NCBI GenBank assembly: GCA_016179685.1
Contig: JACPCR010000104.1
Location: 1 to 64,000 of the forward strand
Length of the DNA: 64,000 nt
Source of the DNA: Planctomycetota bacterium
GTDB lineage: Bacteria; Planctomycetota; PUPC01; JACPCR01
Reading direction: 5' to 3'
A model generated the notes under the pieces. It did not search any database. It was given only the letters and a program-made list of their open reading frames with translations, and was not told the origin of the DNA. A program made the translations under genes and the position numbers. This document shows positions 1 to 12,000 of this stretch, piece after piece; positions within the stretch are counted from its first letter, which is position 1; every line of letters begins with the position of its first letter.

Positions 1-3000
1 CACCCCCGTCGAAGTCACGATCAACCCATTGCCGCCGCTGGCGGTCACGGTGACCGCGCTCAGCAGCACGTCTCCGATGCCCGCGGCGATGGTCAGGCTT
101 GACGCCGCCGTCTCCGTCACCGCCGCCTCGATCCGCACTCCGCCCCCGTCCGTCGTCATCGTCCGCGCCGCCCCGAGCACCACGTCCTGGCCAGTGTTGT
201 CCGTGCGGAAGGTATAGGACCCGCTGGGCACGCCGTTGCTCAGGTCGAAGTTCAAAAGGATGTCTTCACCGTCGTCCGCGCCGGCGTCGTTGACGAGGAA
301 GGTCACGCCTGTGCCGGACACATTGGCGGCGATGGTCAAGTCATCCGCGGCGTCGGCGTCGTCCGCGGCGTCGTTATTGGCCGTGAGGAAGACCTCGCCG
401 CTGGGCGTCGAGACGGCTGCGTTGACGGCGAGGGCGTCGCCGGCGGTGATGTGGATGTCGCCGCTGGCGGTGGCCGCGGCGGCGATGGTCACGCTCCCCG
501 TCGAGGTGATGTGCAGGTCCTCGTCGCTGGTGATGGGCCCGACGCTGACGGAGCCGCCGCTGACGCTGACGCCGAGGAAGCCGAACAGCTCGGTGTCCAG
601 GTCCTGGGTGAACGTGCCCGTGCCGTCACCGTCGGAATCGGCGCGGACGATGGCGTGTCCGCCGTTGGAGCGGATTCGGGTGGGAGTGGCGGCTGAGCTG
701 TCGTCGAGGTCGACGTTATCGACGGCGGCGACGGCGACGCTGCCGTTGGCGACGAGGCCGAGTCCGGCGATGGTGGCGTCATCGGCGGCGTCGATGTTGA
801 TCTCGCCGCCGGCGGGTGCGGCGAGGGTACCGATGCCGGTGGCGGCGTCGGTATTCATGATGAAGTCGCGTCCGGCGTCGATCTGGACGCTGCCGAGCCC
901 GGTGACGGCGATGGCGGCGGTATTGGCGTTGCCGGCGTCGCCGAAGAGGATATCGCGGCCTGCGGCGAGCACGACGTCTCCGTTGACGGCGGAAAGGGTG
1001 GCGTCGGTTGCGCCTGCGGCGATGGAGAGGTCATTGGCTGCGCCGGTCGAGATGAGTTTCAAGCTGCCGTTGCCCGTGACGCTGATGCTGTCGTTGGCGG
1101 TGATGGCGCCTCCGTTGACGTCGAGGCCGGTGAGGGCGACGGCCTGTCCGACGCCATCGAGGTTGACGGCGCCGGTGCCGGCGCGGACGGTGAGGGCGAA
1201 GGGTCCGTCGACGGCCCCGCCGTCGAGGTCGACGGCGGAGTTCGTGGTGCGAAGGGTGACGTCCGCGGTCAGGTCCACATCGGCGATGGCGTCGTAGTCC
1301 TGGACGCCGGAGGAGGTGACGTTACCGGCGAGGTCGAGGCCGGCGCCTGCGGAGACGACGGTGACGGAGGTGACGGCGGTATTCTGTCCGATGGGGCCGA
1401 GGGTGACGGCTCCGGTGCCGGCGGTGATGGCGAGGACCTGGCCGCCGTCGAGGGCGTCTCCGTTGAGGAGGATATTGGCGCCGGCGCCGGCGGAGACGCT
1501 ATTGAAGGTGCCCGAGCCGGCGGCGAGGTCGACGTCGGTGGCGCCGGTGAAGTTGATGGCGGCGTCCTGGGTATTGATGGCGCCGTTGAGCGTGGTGGTG
1601 CCCGAGGAAATGACGGTGAAGGCGCCGAGGGCCGTGCCGGCGCCGACCGTATTAAGAGCCACGTTTCCGATGCCCGCGTTGATGGTCAAGCCCTCGACGC
1701 CGGCGCCCGTGGCGTTGATGTCCGTACCGGCGGCCAGGGCAAAGCCGTTCCTGCCCGCGGAGGTGTTCACGGTGATGGTGGCGGCCAGGTTGATGTCGCC
1801 CGTGGTGGTGGTGGTGAAGCCCTCCGCGGTGATGTTCTGGTCCAGCGTGATGTTCCCCGTGGCGGTCAGGGTCAACACGCCGAGGCGGGTGGTGGAGCCG
1901 ACGAAATCGAGGAGGATGTTGCCGGCGCCGACGTCGAGGGTCAGGCTCTGTCCGCCCTGGGACGAGCCCTGGATGGGTGAGGCGGCGAAGTTGACGTCCG
2001 TGCCGGCGGTGAAGACGCCCAGGTTGGGGTTGTCGATGGTGGTTGTGCCGGTCTGGCCGTCGACGGCGAAGGTACCGAGGCGAGCGGCGGCTGCGCCGAC
2101 GTTGCCGGAGAGGCTCAGCGAGCCGGCGTTATTGATATCGAGGGTGCTGTCGGCGCCGGCATCGGAGACGCTGCCGAGGATGATCTTGTTGTTGGCGTCT
2201 CCGACGAGGGTGACGGTGGTGACGCCGGCGCCGAGGGCGAAGGCGCTGCCGGTGAAATCGAGGTCGCCGGATGCGCCGCCGTCGACGTCGATGGTGAGGG
2301 CGGCGGCGGCGTTGGTGATGCTGGCCCGGTTCTGGGCGATGAAGTTGTTGGCGAAGACGCTATCGTTGAGGGTGACCGCGCCGGTGCCGGTAAGGGTGAG
2401 GCTGGCGACTTCCGCTCCGCCGGCTCCGACGTTATCGAGGACGACCGTTCCGGTCCCCGTATTGACGACCAGCGTGGAGTCTGCGGTATCGAGGATGGCA
2501 TTGGCGCCCATCGTGAAGTTGGTATTGTTCGTATGGATCGTGACTGTATCGGCGGCCCCCGTGAGGACGAGGTCGTCAATGGCGGCGAAGCTCAGGGCGT
2601 TGGAGACGGTGAGCGAGCCTTCGAGGTTGAAATCGTCGGCCTCGGAGACGGTCAGGGTGCCGAGGGTGGCGCTGCCGGTGGGCGTGCCGAGGCTGATGTC
2701 GCCGGTCGTGCCGGCATCGAGGGTGAGGGTGCGGCCGGCCCCGGAGATGTTGCCGCCATCGAGGTCGAGTGCGCCCTCGACGGCCCCGTCGGTATCGATG
2801 GTGACATTGCCGCCGATCTCGATGTTCGGGGCGCCGGTGAGGCTGACGCCGGCGGCTGAGTCCGTGGCGATGCTGCCGAGAAGGGTGAGGGTGCCGCCGC
2901 CCGTGAGGTTGATGTCGATGGAATCGAAGCGCTCGTTCTGGCCGGTGGCGCCGAGGGAGACGTTGCCGCCGGCGGTGGTATTGATGACGAGGATATCGCC

Positions 3001-6000
3001 GGCCGCGGTGTCGGCGTCGACGGCCCCGCCGGTGAGGAGGATATTGCCACTGGAACTTTGGAGCGTGACGGCGCCGGCGCCCGTGCCGAGGTCCACGTTG
3101 GTCGCGCCGGAAAGGTCGATGCCGCCGGTGGTGGTGATGATGTCCGCATCAATCTCGACCGCGCCGGTGGTGGCGATGGTGACGGCTTCGAGGGCTGTGC
3201 CGCCGCCCACAGCGCCATTCAGTGTGACGATGCCCGCGCCGGTCGAGATGGTCAGTCGGTTTGTTCCTGCGGCGTTGCTGTTGATGATGGCCTGGAAGGT
3301 GACGGCGCCGCCGGCGCCGGTCAGGTCGCCGCTGACGCGGCTGTCGGCCTCGAGGGTGACCGCCTGTTGGACGTTGATCGTGCCTGCGGCCTGGAGGTTG
3401 GACCGAAGGACGAGGCCGCCGGTGCCGTCGATGTCGATGTTGCCGAGGAGATTGTTCGGGTCGGCATTGACGTTGACGCTGCCGGCGTTGGCGATGACGT
3501 CGACGCCATCGACGCCGCCGTTGTTGCGGCCGCGCAGGAGACCGTTGAGGGTGAGGAGGCCGCCGCCGTCGGCGTTGACGTCGGCGGTGATCTCGACGTT
3601 TTCGGTGCCGGCGTCTCCGCCGGCGAGGACGTCGAAGAGGGTGACGGACTCGCCGGAGAGGACGACTTCGCCGTCCACGGCGTTGAGGACGGTGCCGGCG
3701 CCCATGGCGAGGGTGCCCGTGCCGTCGGCTCCGGACGCGGCGCCGAGCGCGGCCTGGTTCGCGCCGTCGTCATCCGCCCGCAGCCAGATGTCGCTGCTCG
3801 ATCCGGTGGTGGTGAGGTTGGCGTTGACGGTGATGTTGTTGGTGGCGGAGGCGCTGATGTTGCCCGTGGCGGTAATCGGAGCGTCGATGACGACGTTCGT
3901 CGGGTCGATGGCGACGTGGCGGAGGTTGCCGGGTGTGGTCGAGTCGGTATTGATGGCCCCGCCGACGGTGATGGTGCCGGTGGAGCCGGCGAGGACGTTC
4001 AACTCGACGGCGGAATCGACGACGATGGCGGCGCCGCCGCTGTTCGTATCGGCCGTGAGGGCGTTGGTCGTGATGTTCGCCTCGTTGGCGTCCGGGTCGA
4101 TGGCCTGCATCTGGATGAAGCCGGAATTGGCCTCGGTGGTGCCTCCGGAGAGGGTGATGGCGCCGGCGATGTAGATGATGTTGCCGGTGCTGGTGGCGAC
4201 GTCGCCTGCGCTCTGGGTGATGGTACCGTCGTCGGCGGGCGTGGTGAGGGAGAGGCTGCCGCCGACGTTGAAGGCGCCGATGCCGGTGAAGGCGATGGAG
4301 CCGAAGTCGGCGGCGTCGGTGAAGGTGGTGATGCTCATGGACTCGGCGGTGGTGACGTCGCCCTGGAGGAGGACGTCGTTGAGCTGGCCCGGAGTGGTGT
4401 TATCGAGTCGGATGGTGCCGTTGGAGGAGATGGCCTGTGCGGAGGACTGGGTGAAGTCGCCGAAGGTGGCGGCGCCGCCCGTATCCGCCAGGTCGAAGAA
4501 GATATCTGCGCCGATCAGCGTGCTGACGAGGTCGCCGGTGACGCTGACGTTGAGCGGGTTGTCTGCGCCGCGGTCATTGAGGCGGATGGAGATGCCGATG
4601 CCGGCCTCGGTATCGGCGGTGAACTCGCGTGATGCGTCGGTGATGCCGTGGGCCTCGACGTCGTCGAGGGTGGTGCTGATGCCGAAGACCATGACGTAGC
4701 CTTCCTGGAGGCTCGAGCGGTTGGCGACGAGGGCGCTGCCGGGATTCATGGTGAAGGCGCCGTCGCCGGCGACGACGACGGCCCAGGCGTTGCCGTCGGA
4801 ATCGGTGGGGGAGTCGGCGAAGGCAATGATGTGGCCGTCGCGAGCGTCGAAGCCGGCGCCGGCGTTCAGAGTGATGCCCTTCTCGGAGAAGATGCGTACG
4901 CTGCGACCGGCGGAGGTGACGCCGTTATAGGTTTGAGCGGCGGGCGAGTTGATGACGACGTCGAGGTCTTCCGCGACGAGGCTTCCGCTGGCGAGGGCGG
5001 TGATGGCGCCGGCGCCGTCGGCGGCTACGCCCGCGTTGGAGACCTGTGCCAGCTCGGGCAGAGCGGCGCCCGCTCGGCGGTGGGAACCGGGCAGGAGGGA
5101 GAGCGGGGCATCGGCATAAAGGAAGATGGTGCCATTCTGGGCGCGAACTTCGCCGTTGTAGCTGACATTATTTTGGGCGAGGAGTGCGACGCCGTAGGCG
5201 ATGCCGGGCACCTGGTCGCCGGCGGAGCGTTCGCCGTCGGCGCGGATGCCGCCGGGTGTGGCGTCGGACTGCTGGCCGATGGCGCCGATGGTGACGTTAT
5301 GGCCGGCGATCCAGATGTAGCCGTTGGAGGCGTCATCGGCGAGGATGCGGGTATTGGCGTCATTGACATTGACGTCACCGGCGCTGTTGGCTGCGCCGCC
5401 GGAACCGTCGCCTGCGTCGGCCCGGATGTAGATTTCACGGGTGGTGGCGGTCAGGTCGTCCTCGACGTTGACGTCGCCCTCGGCGGCGACGTCGATGAAG
5501 GTCTGGGCGCTAATCTGTTCGACGGTGACGGCACCGTCGGCGCGGACGGACACGGAGGCGCCGGTGGAAGTGAGGGTGCTGACGCCGCCGTCGACCATGG
5601 TGACGTTGCCGACGCCGGCGGCGGGTGCGGCGGCGTCGAGGAGGACGAATCCCGCGGCGGTGATATCGGTCGAGATGGCGGCGGTGCCGATGGTGATGCT
5701 GCCATTGTCCGTGCGGATATCGGCGTCGCCGCCTGCCTGGATTTCCGTGGCGTTGTTCGAGATGAGAGTCATGGAGTCGGCCCGCAGGGTCAGGTCGGCG
5801 GTGGGATCGGCGATATTGGCATTGATCTGGGCGGTGTTATCGAGGGTGATGGCGCCGCCCGAGCTGGCGATGTCGATGGCGCCGGTCAGGGCGGCGTCTG
5901 TGGTCTGGACGACGGCGGCGTTGTCGATGGTGATGGCGCCCGTGGTGTCGATGGTGATCAGGTCGTCCGCGGTGATGCCGCCGCTGACGTCGAGGGTGGC

Positions 6001-9000
6001 GCCGACGGCGTTCTGGCCGATGAGGACGTCGTCGTCGGAATCGAGGAGGGAGGCGGTGGAGACCTGGTCGATGGCGGGCGCGTCGAGGATGACATCGGCG
6101 GCGCCGCCGGCGGTGGTGACGAGGTCGATATTCTCATTGGCGCCGGTGCCGAAGGTGATGGAGGTATCGGCCTGGATGCGGATGTTGCCGGTGGCGAGGA
6201 TGCCGCCGGGGTTGGCGCCAGCGGCGTCGCCGCTGAGGCTGATGACGTTGGGGTGATCGACGCCGGAGGTATCGCGGATATCGACGGTGCCGCCGACCTC
6301 GAGGGCCGGGGCGCCGATGGAGCCCGTGCCGGACTGCGTGATGTTCGTATCGGCCAGCAGGCTCGCGTTGCCGGAGGCGAAGATGAAGCCGGCGGACTGG
6401 ATGATGTTATTGGGCCGGTCGATGTCGGGCTCGCCGACCTCATCGCCGACGAAGACGTTATTGGCGCGGATGGAAGCGGCGGCGTCGTTGGTACCGACGT
6501 TGCCATCGAGGAGGATATCGTTTCCTGCGGCGGCGCCGGCGTCGTTGGCGCCTAGGCCGATGTTCTCCGCGCCGTCGATGCCGTTGCCGAGCTGGTCCGC
6601 GTCGAGGCTGGAGCCCGCGTCGATGTCGAGGTCCGTCTCCGCCTGGAGTCGAATGGCCAGGGCGGTGACGGCATCGTTGGCGTCGGCCTCGATATCGGCG
6701 CCGGCGGTGACGAGGAGGGCGCCGACGGTGGACTCGATCTCGACGCAGCCGGAGGTGGAGACGTCGGCGCTGATGGTGATGGTGGCGCCGGTGACGTTGA
6801 TGCAGGCGCCGCCGCCGCCGGTGATCGTGCCGGTGTAAAGGAAGTCGCCGTCGCCGGCGACGTTGGCGTCGGGGGTGCCGAACTGCACGTCGTCCACGGT
6901 GCCGGAAACGTCGTTATCCGCGTTGAGGATGCTGAAGTCGAAGTCGGTGATGATGACGATATCGCCGGCCGCGCTGTCGATGACGCCGGTGGCGGCGCCG
7001 GTGAGGTCCTTCTCCGTCAGGATGACGATGCCGAACGGCTCGGTTACGGGCGCGTTGACGGGGGCGCCGCTGCGGTTCATGGAATTGGAGCCATCGGCAT
7101 CGATGGTGCCGTCGACGTCGACGTTGATGCCGGCGATCCAGATGGCGGAGGCGGCGTTCTGGGCGTTGATGTTGGCGCCGGCGGCGACGTTGACGTCGCC
7201 CGTGCCGTCGTTGGCGGCCAGCCCGATGTTCGTCAGGTTGGCGTCGCCCGTGAGGATGATGTTGCCGTTCACGCCGGTGGTGTCGATGTTCGCGGTGGCG
7301 GTGAAGGTGACGCTGCCGGCGCTGAGGTAGGCGATGCCGTAGTTCTCGTCCGGGGGGATATCGCCGGCGAAGGACCCGGCGTCGCTCACCGTGCCGCCCT
7401 CGCTGATGTCGCCGGTGGTGCGGACGATGACGGGGGTGGCGGTGATGACGGTATCGCTGTTGGAGGCATAGGTACCGGAGGCCCGGATATCGACGGCGAA
7501 GGCGTTGATGTTCATCGGGCTGGCGTCGCCGTTGCCGATGACGACGTTGGCGGCCGCGGTGGTGGCGGTGATCTCGAACTGGTCAATGGCGATGATCTCG
7601 ACGCCGTTGTTGCTGTTGAGGGTGACGGCGCCGCCGCCGCCCGTCAGCGTCAGAATGACGTCATGGTCGGCGGAGGCGTCGGTGTCGACGGTGACGAGCC
7701 GGGCGGTGGTGAGGAGGTTGAAATTGGTCGCCGCGGTGAGGTTGATCTCGCCGTCGGTGGAGGTGAGGACGGCGGCGGCGTTGACGGTGAGGGTGGTGGG
7801 ATTGAGGCTGATCTGGGCGTTGCCGCTGGTGGTGCCGACGTCGATATTGGCGCCGACGCCGGTGGCGCTGAGGTTGACGCCGAGGGTGAGTGTGGCCTGG
7901 TTGGTATCGATGGCGATGATGCCGGGATCGGCTGCGGGCTCGGCGGAGGTAAGGGCGCCGCCGAGGGTGATGACGCCGGCGCCGGTCTCGGAGAGCAGGA
8001 TGCCGTTGGTGCTGGCGTTGGCGCCGACGACGTCGATGGTGCCGGTGGTGGTGATGTCGTCGCCGGAGATGATCTCGACGAAGTCGAGCTCGTTGGCGGC
8101 GTTGCCGAGGTTGGCGATGAGGACGTCGCTGGCGGCGGTGGTGGTGACGCGGAGAGCGGTATTGGAGGCGATGTCCTGGACGTCGCCGAGGGTGATGCCG
8201 GTGCCGCCGCCGGCGGTGGCGGAATCGATGATGACGGTGCCGCCGCCTCCGTTGAGGAAGATGACGCCGCCTGCGGTGCCGATCTGGGTGACGCCGGCGC
8301 CGCCGATTCCGCCGGAGATGTTCATGGCGGCGTTGGCGATGTTGATGTTGTTCGCGGCGTTCTCGAGGGTGATGGCGCCCAGGGAGTCCACGTTGTTCGC
8401 GGCGGCCAGGAAGTCGATGTCGCCCGTGATACCGGTGCTCACCGTGATGCTCGTCGGATCGTCCGTGTTGCCGATGTCGTCGGTGAAGGTGACGCCGGTG
8501 GCGTTCTGGACGATGAGGGCGCCGTCCATGTCGATGGTGGAGGAGAAGGTGGCGGTGCCGTTGCCGCCGACGTCGACGGTGACGTTGAGGACTTCGGCGG
8601 TGGCGCCGATGGCGAGGACGGAGAAGTTGCCGGCCGCGGCGGTGCCGGCGTTGGCGGTGAGGCTGTTCGTGCCGACGGCGGCGTTGTCGTCCACCGTATC
8701 GAGCGTGATGTCGCTGCCCGCGTTGAGGACCAGGCTGGCCGCGAGGTCGATGGTGCCCACTCCGGCCGCGGTCAAAGTGATATCGTTGCCTGCGGTCAGG
8801 GTGCGCGTGGCGGTGACGACGTCGATGTCGTCGCCGGCGCTGTTGGTGGTCAGGACGATATCGGCGGTGGCCCCCGCGGCGGTGATGTCGCTGTTGATGA
8901 TCAGGGGGTCCCCGCCGGCGCCGCCGAGGGTCTGGATGAGGATATCGCCTCCGCCGGCGTTCGTGGCGGCGTTGATCTGGAGGCTGCCGCCGGCGTCCTC

Positions 9001-12000
9001 CTCGTCAATCACGATGTCGCCGCTGGTGGAGTTGGAGAGGCTGATCTGGTCGACCTGGGTTTCGAGGGACGCGGCAGCGGTACCGATGCCCGTATCGGCG
9101 ACGAGGGTCGTCACGGCGCCGGCGGCGTTGGCGATGATGTTGGTGGTCGCGCCGTTCGCGTCGGTGATGCCGCCCGTCACGGTACCGTTGCCGGCGGTGA
9201 TGGAGACCGCGGCCGCGGTCGCGTTGGTCGTGGTCACCTGCGCTAGGGCGACGTCGTCGGCCGTGATCAGCGTCAGCGTGCCCGTGCCGGAGTCGAAGAC
9301 CGTGCCGGCGGCCATGATGATGTCGCCCGTGACGACGGCGATCCCTGCGGTGACGGAGATGTTGCCGCCCGCGCTGGTGGTGAGGTCGCCGCTACCGCCG
9401 AAGGTCGCCAAATCGTCTGCGGTGATCGTGATGCCGCCAGCGGCTCCGAGGCTGGTGATGGGCCCCGTGAGGGAGACGGTCTGGGCGTTGATGGCGACGG
9501 CGCCGCCGCCGGCGGTCACCGTGGTGCCTACCGCGGCCTGGCTGTAAGTTCCGGCCGCGTCCGCGTCGGTGTCCGCGTTGACCGTGTACGTGCCGCCCCC
9601 GGTGGTCACGTCGGAGGTGGCGAGGCTCAAGCTGATGCCGTCGGTCGAGTTGATCACGACGTTGCCGCCTGCGGTGGTGATGGCGGGTGAGACAACAGCG
9701 CTCAGGGTAATCGTGCCGCCGCCGGCGTCGGCATTGGTGATGGTGACGTCGCCGCCGGTGGTGGTGATAGTCCCCGACCACGCCATCGCGTCGGCGCTGG
9801 TGAGGCTGACGTCGCCCGTGGCCCCGGCGGTGGTGATGCCCACGTCAGTGCCGCCCGAGGACAAGGCGCCCACGGCGTCGGCGTCGCTGTCCGCGTTGAT
9901 CGTCACGCTGCCCGCGCCGGTGGTGATATCCGCGGTAGCGACGCTGAAGGTGATGCCGTCGGGCGAATCGATGGTGAGGATTCCGCCCGCGGTCGAGATG
10001 GCGGGGGACAAGGCGGAGCTGAAGGTCATGCTTCCGCCGGCCGCGTCGGTGTTGGTGACGGTGACGTCGCCGCCGGTGGTCAGGATCTGTCCGGCGATGG
10101 TCATGGCGTCGGCGCCGGAGATGGTGACGTCGCCGAGGGCGCCGGCGGCGGTGGTGTTGATATCGCCCGCGGCCGCGCTGCTGAAGAGGCCCGTGCCGCT
10201 GGCGTCCGAGTCCGCGGTGAGGATCAGGGCGCCGGTGTCGGTAAGCAGCCCGATATTGACCGCAATGGCGTCCGAGGCGGTCGCCGTCAGGGCGTTGAAG
10301 GTGGAAGCGCCCACTGAGAAGGTGATATCGCCGGTAGCGCCGCTGGTCGAGACGAGGGTGACGGTGCCGCTGATGTTGTTGCTGTTGGCCGCGGTGATGC
10401 CCTGCACCGTGAGGGTGGTATTCGTGGCGTTGCCGATGGTCAGGCCGGTGGATCCGACGCCGGTGGTAATCTGCTGAAGCTCTGCGCCGGAGATGGTCAT
10501 GCCGCCTGCGACGCCGAGCCCGATGGTCTGGACAGTGGAGGAAAGGATGGTGACGGAGCCCGTGGTCGTCGTGAGGGTGCCGGTCAGGGTGATGTCGTCG
10601 GCGGTGATGGAGACGTTGCCGGCGCCGGTGGAGACGGCTGACCCCGCGACACTCTGTGAGTAGGTCCCTGCACCGTCGGCGTCGACATCCGCGTTCACCG
10701 TGAAAAGGCCTCCGCCCGTCGTGACGTCGGAGGCTGCGACGCTGAAGGTCACTCCGTCCTGAGCGTTGATGGTCACGTTTCCGCCCGCGGTGGCGATGGC
10801 GTCGGCGAAGGTCAAGCTGCCGCCGCCGACGTCGGTATTGGTGACCGAGAGGGCGCCGCCGCCCGTGGTGATCGTGCCGCTGAAGGTCGGCGCATCGGCG
10901 GTGCTGATGACGATGTTGCCCGCGGCGGTGGTGATATCGCCCGCCGCGGCGGAAGAAACCATTCCGGCCCCGCTGGCGTCCGCGTCAGCGGTGAGCGTGA
11001 GGATGCCGGCCCCGCTGAGCGTGAGCGCGGCGTTGATGGCGACGTTGGCGTTCGAGGTCAGGGTCACGTTGACGTTGACGTTGCCGGTGGAAGCCGCGAC
11101 GGCCCAGGCGCTGGACAGGGTGATGTCGCCCGTGGCCTGCAGCTCGATGGTGGCCCCGTCGCCGACGCCGATGAAGCTGCCGCCGGGGTTGTCCACGTCA
11201 AAGGTGCTGGCCATGCCCGCGTCGTCCGCAAAGGCCTCCTGATTGTCCACGCCGGCGGTGAAGCCCAACGTGTTCGCGTCCGCGGCGGTCGAGATCGTGA
11301 TGGTGGCCGGATCGAGCAGCAGGGTGCCGCCGCCGCCCACGGGCGCGAGGAGGTTGACGTCGCCGCGGAAGAGGAGGGACTCCTTACCGGAGACCTCGAT
11401 GAAGCCGCCCGTGCCGCCCTGGGGTCCGCCGCCGGCGCTGATGTTTCCGTAGAAGCGAGTGATGTCATCGGCCCAGGCGATGACGATGCCGCCGTCTCCG
11501 TTGACGAGTGCGTCGGCCTTGACGGATGCGTCGGGCCCGATGAAGGTCCGCGAGGCGCCCGGGAGCGGGCCCTTGCCCTGGAAGCTGCCGCCGATATTGA
11601 CCTGTCCGCCTCCGGCGTCGCCCGAGGCATCCACGGAGGCCTGGTCGAAGAGGCCGACGCGGTTGCCGAGTACCTGGATATCGCCGCCGGGTGCATGGAT
11701 GCCGCGTGCGGATGCGTCGAGGGCGCCCGTGACGGCGGCGATGCCGTCCGTGCCGTCGACACGAATCCGGCCTGAGCCGCCGCGTGCGGCGAGCGTGCCG
11801 GCGACGGTCGCGCCGTTGCCGGAGAAGCTGATGGTGCCGGCCTGGGCGATCAGATCGTCCTTGGAGACCTCGATGAGGGCGCCGGGCTTGGCGGAGGCCT
11901 CGCCTCCGGCCTGGACGGACACCTGACCGCCGGAAGCGGCGATCTGAGCGCCTTCGGCGATCTCGGCGTTTTCGGAGGCGACGATTTCGACCTGGCCGTA

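Noticed and set aside
236-9547. Very long plus-strand open frames (up to ~950 codons) across the adhesin region
   Set aside because: All lie in one antisense frame of the minus-strand adhesin and have biased Ala/Pro/Val/Ser composition with no domains. They result from the GC-rich repetitive codons of the real gene.
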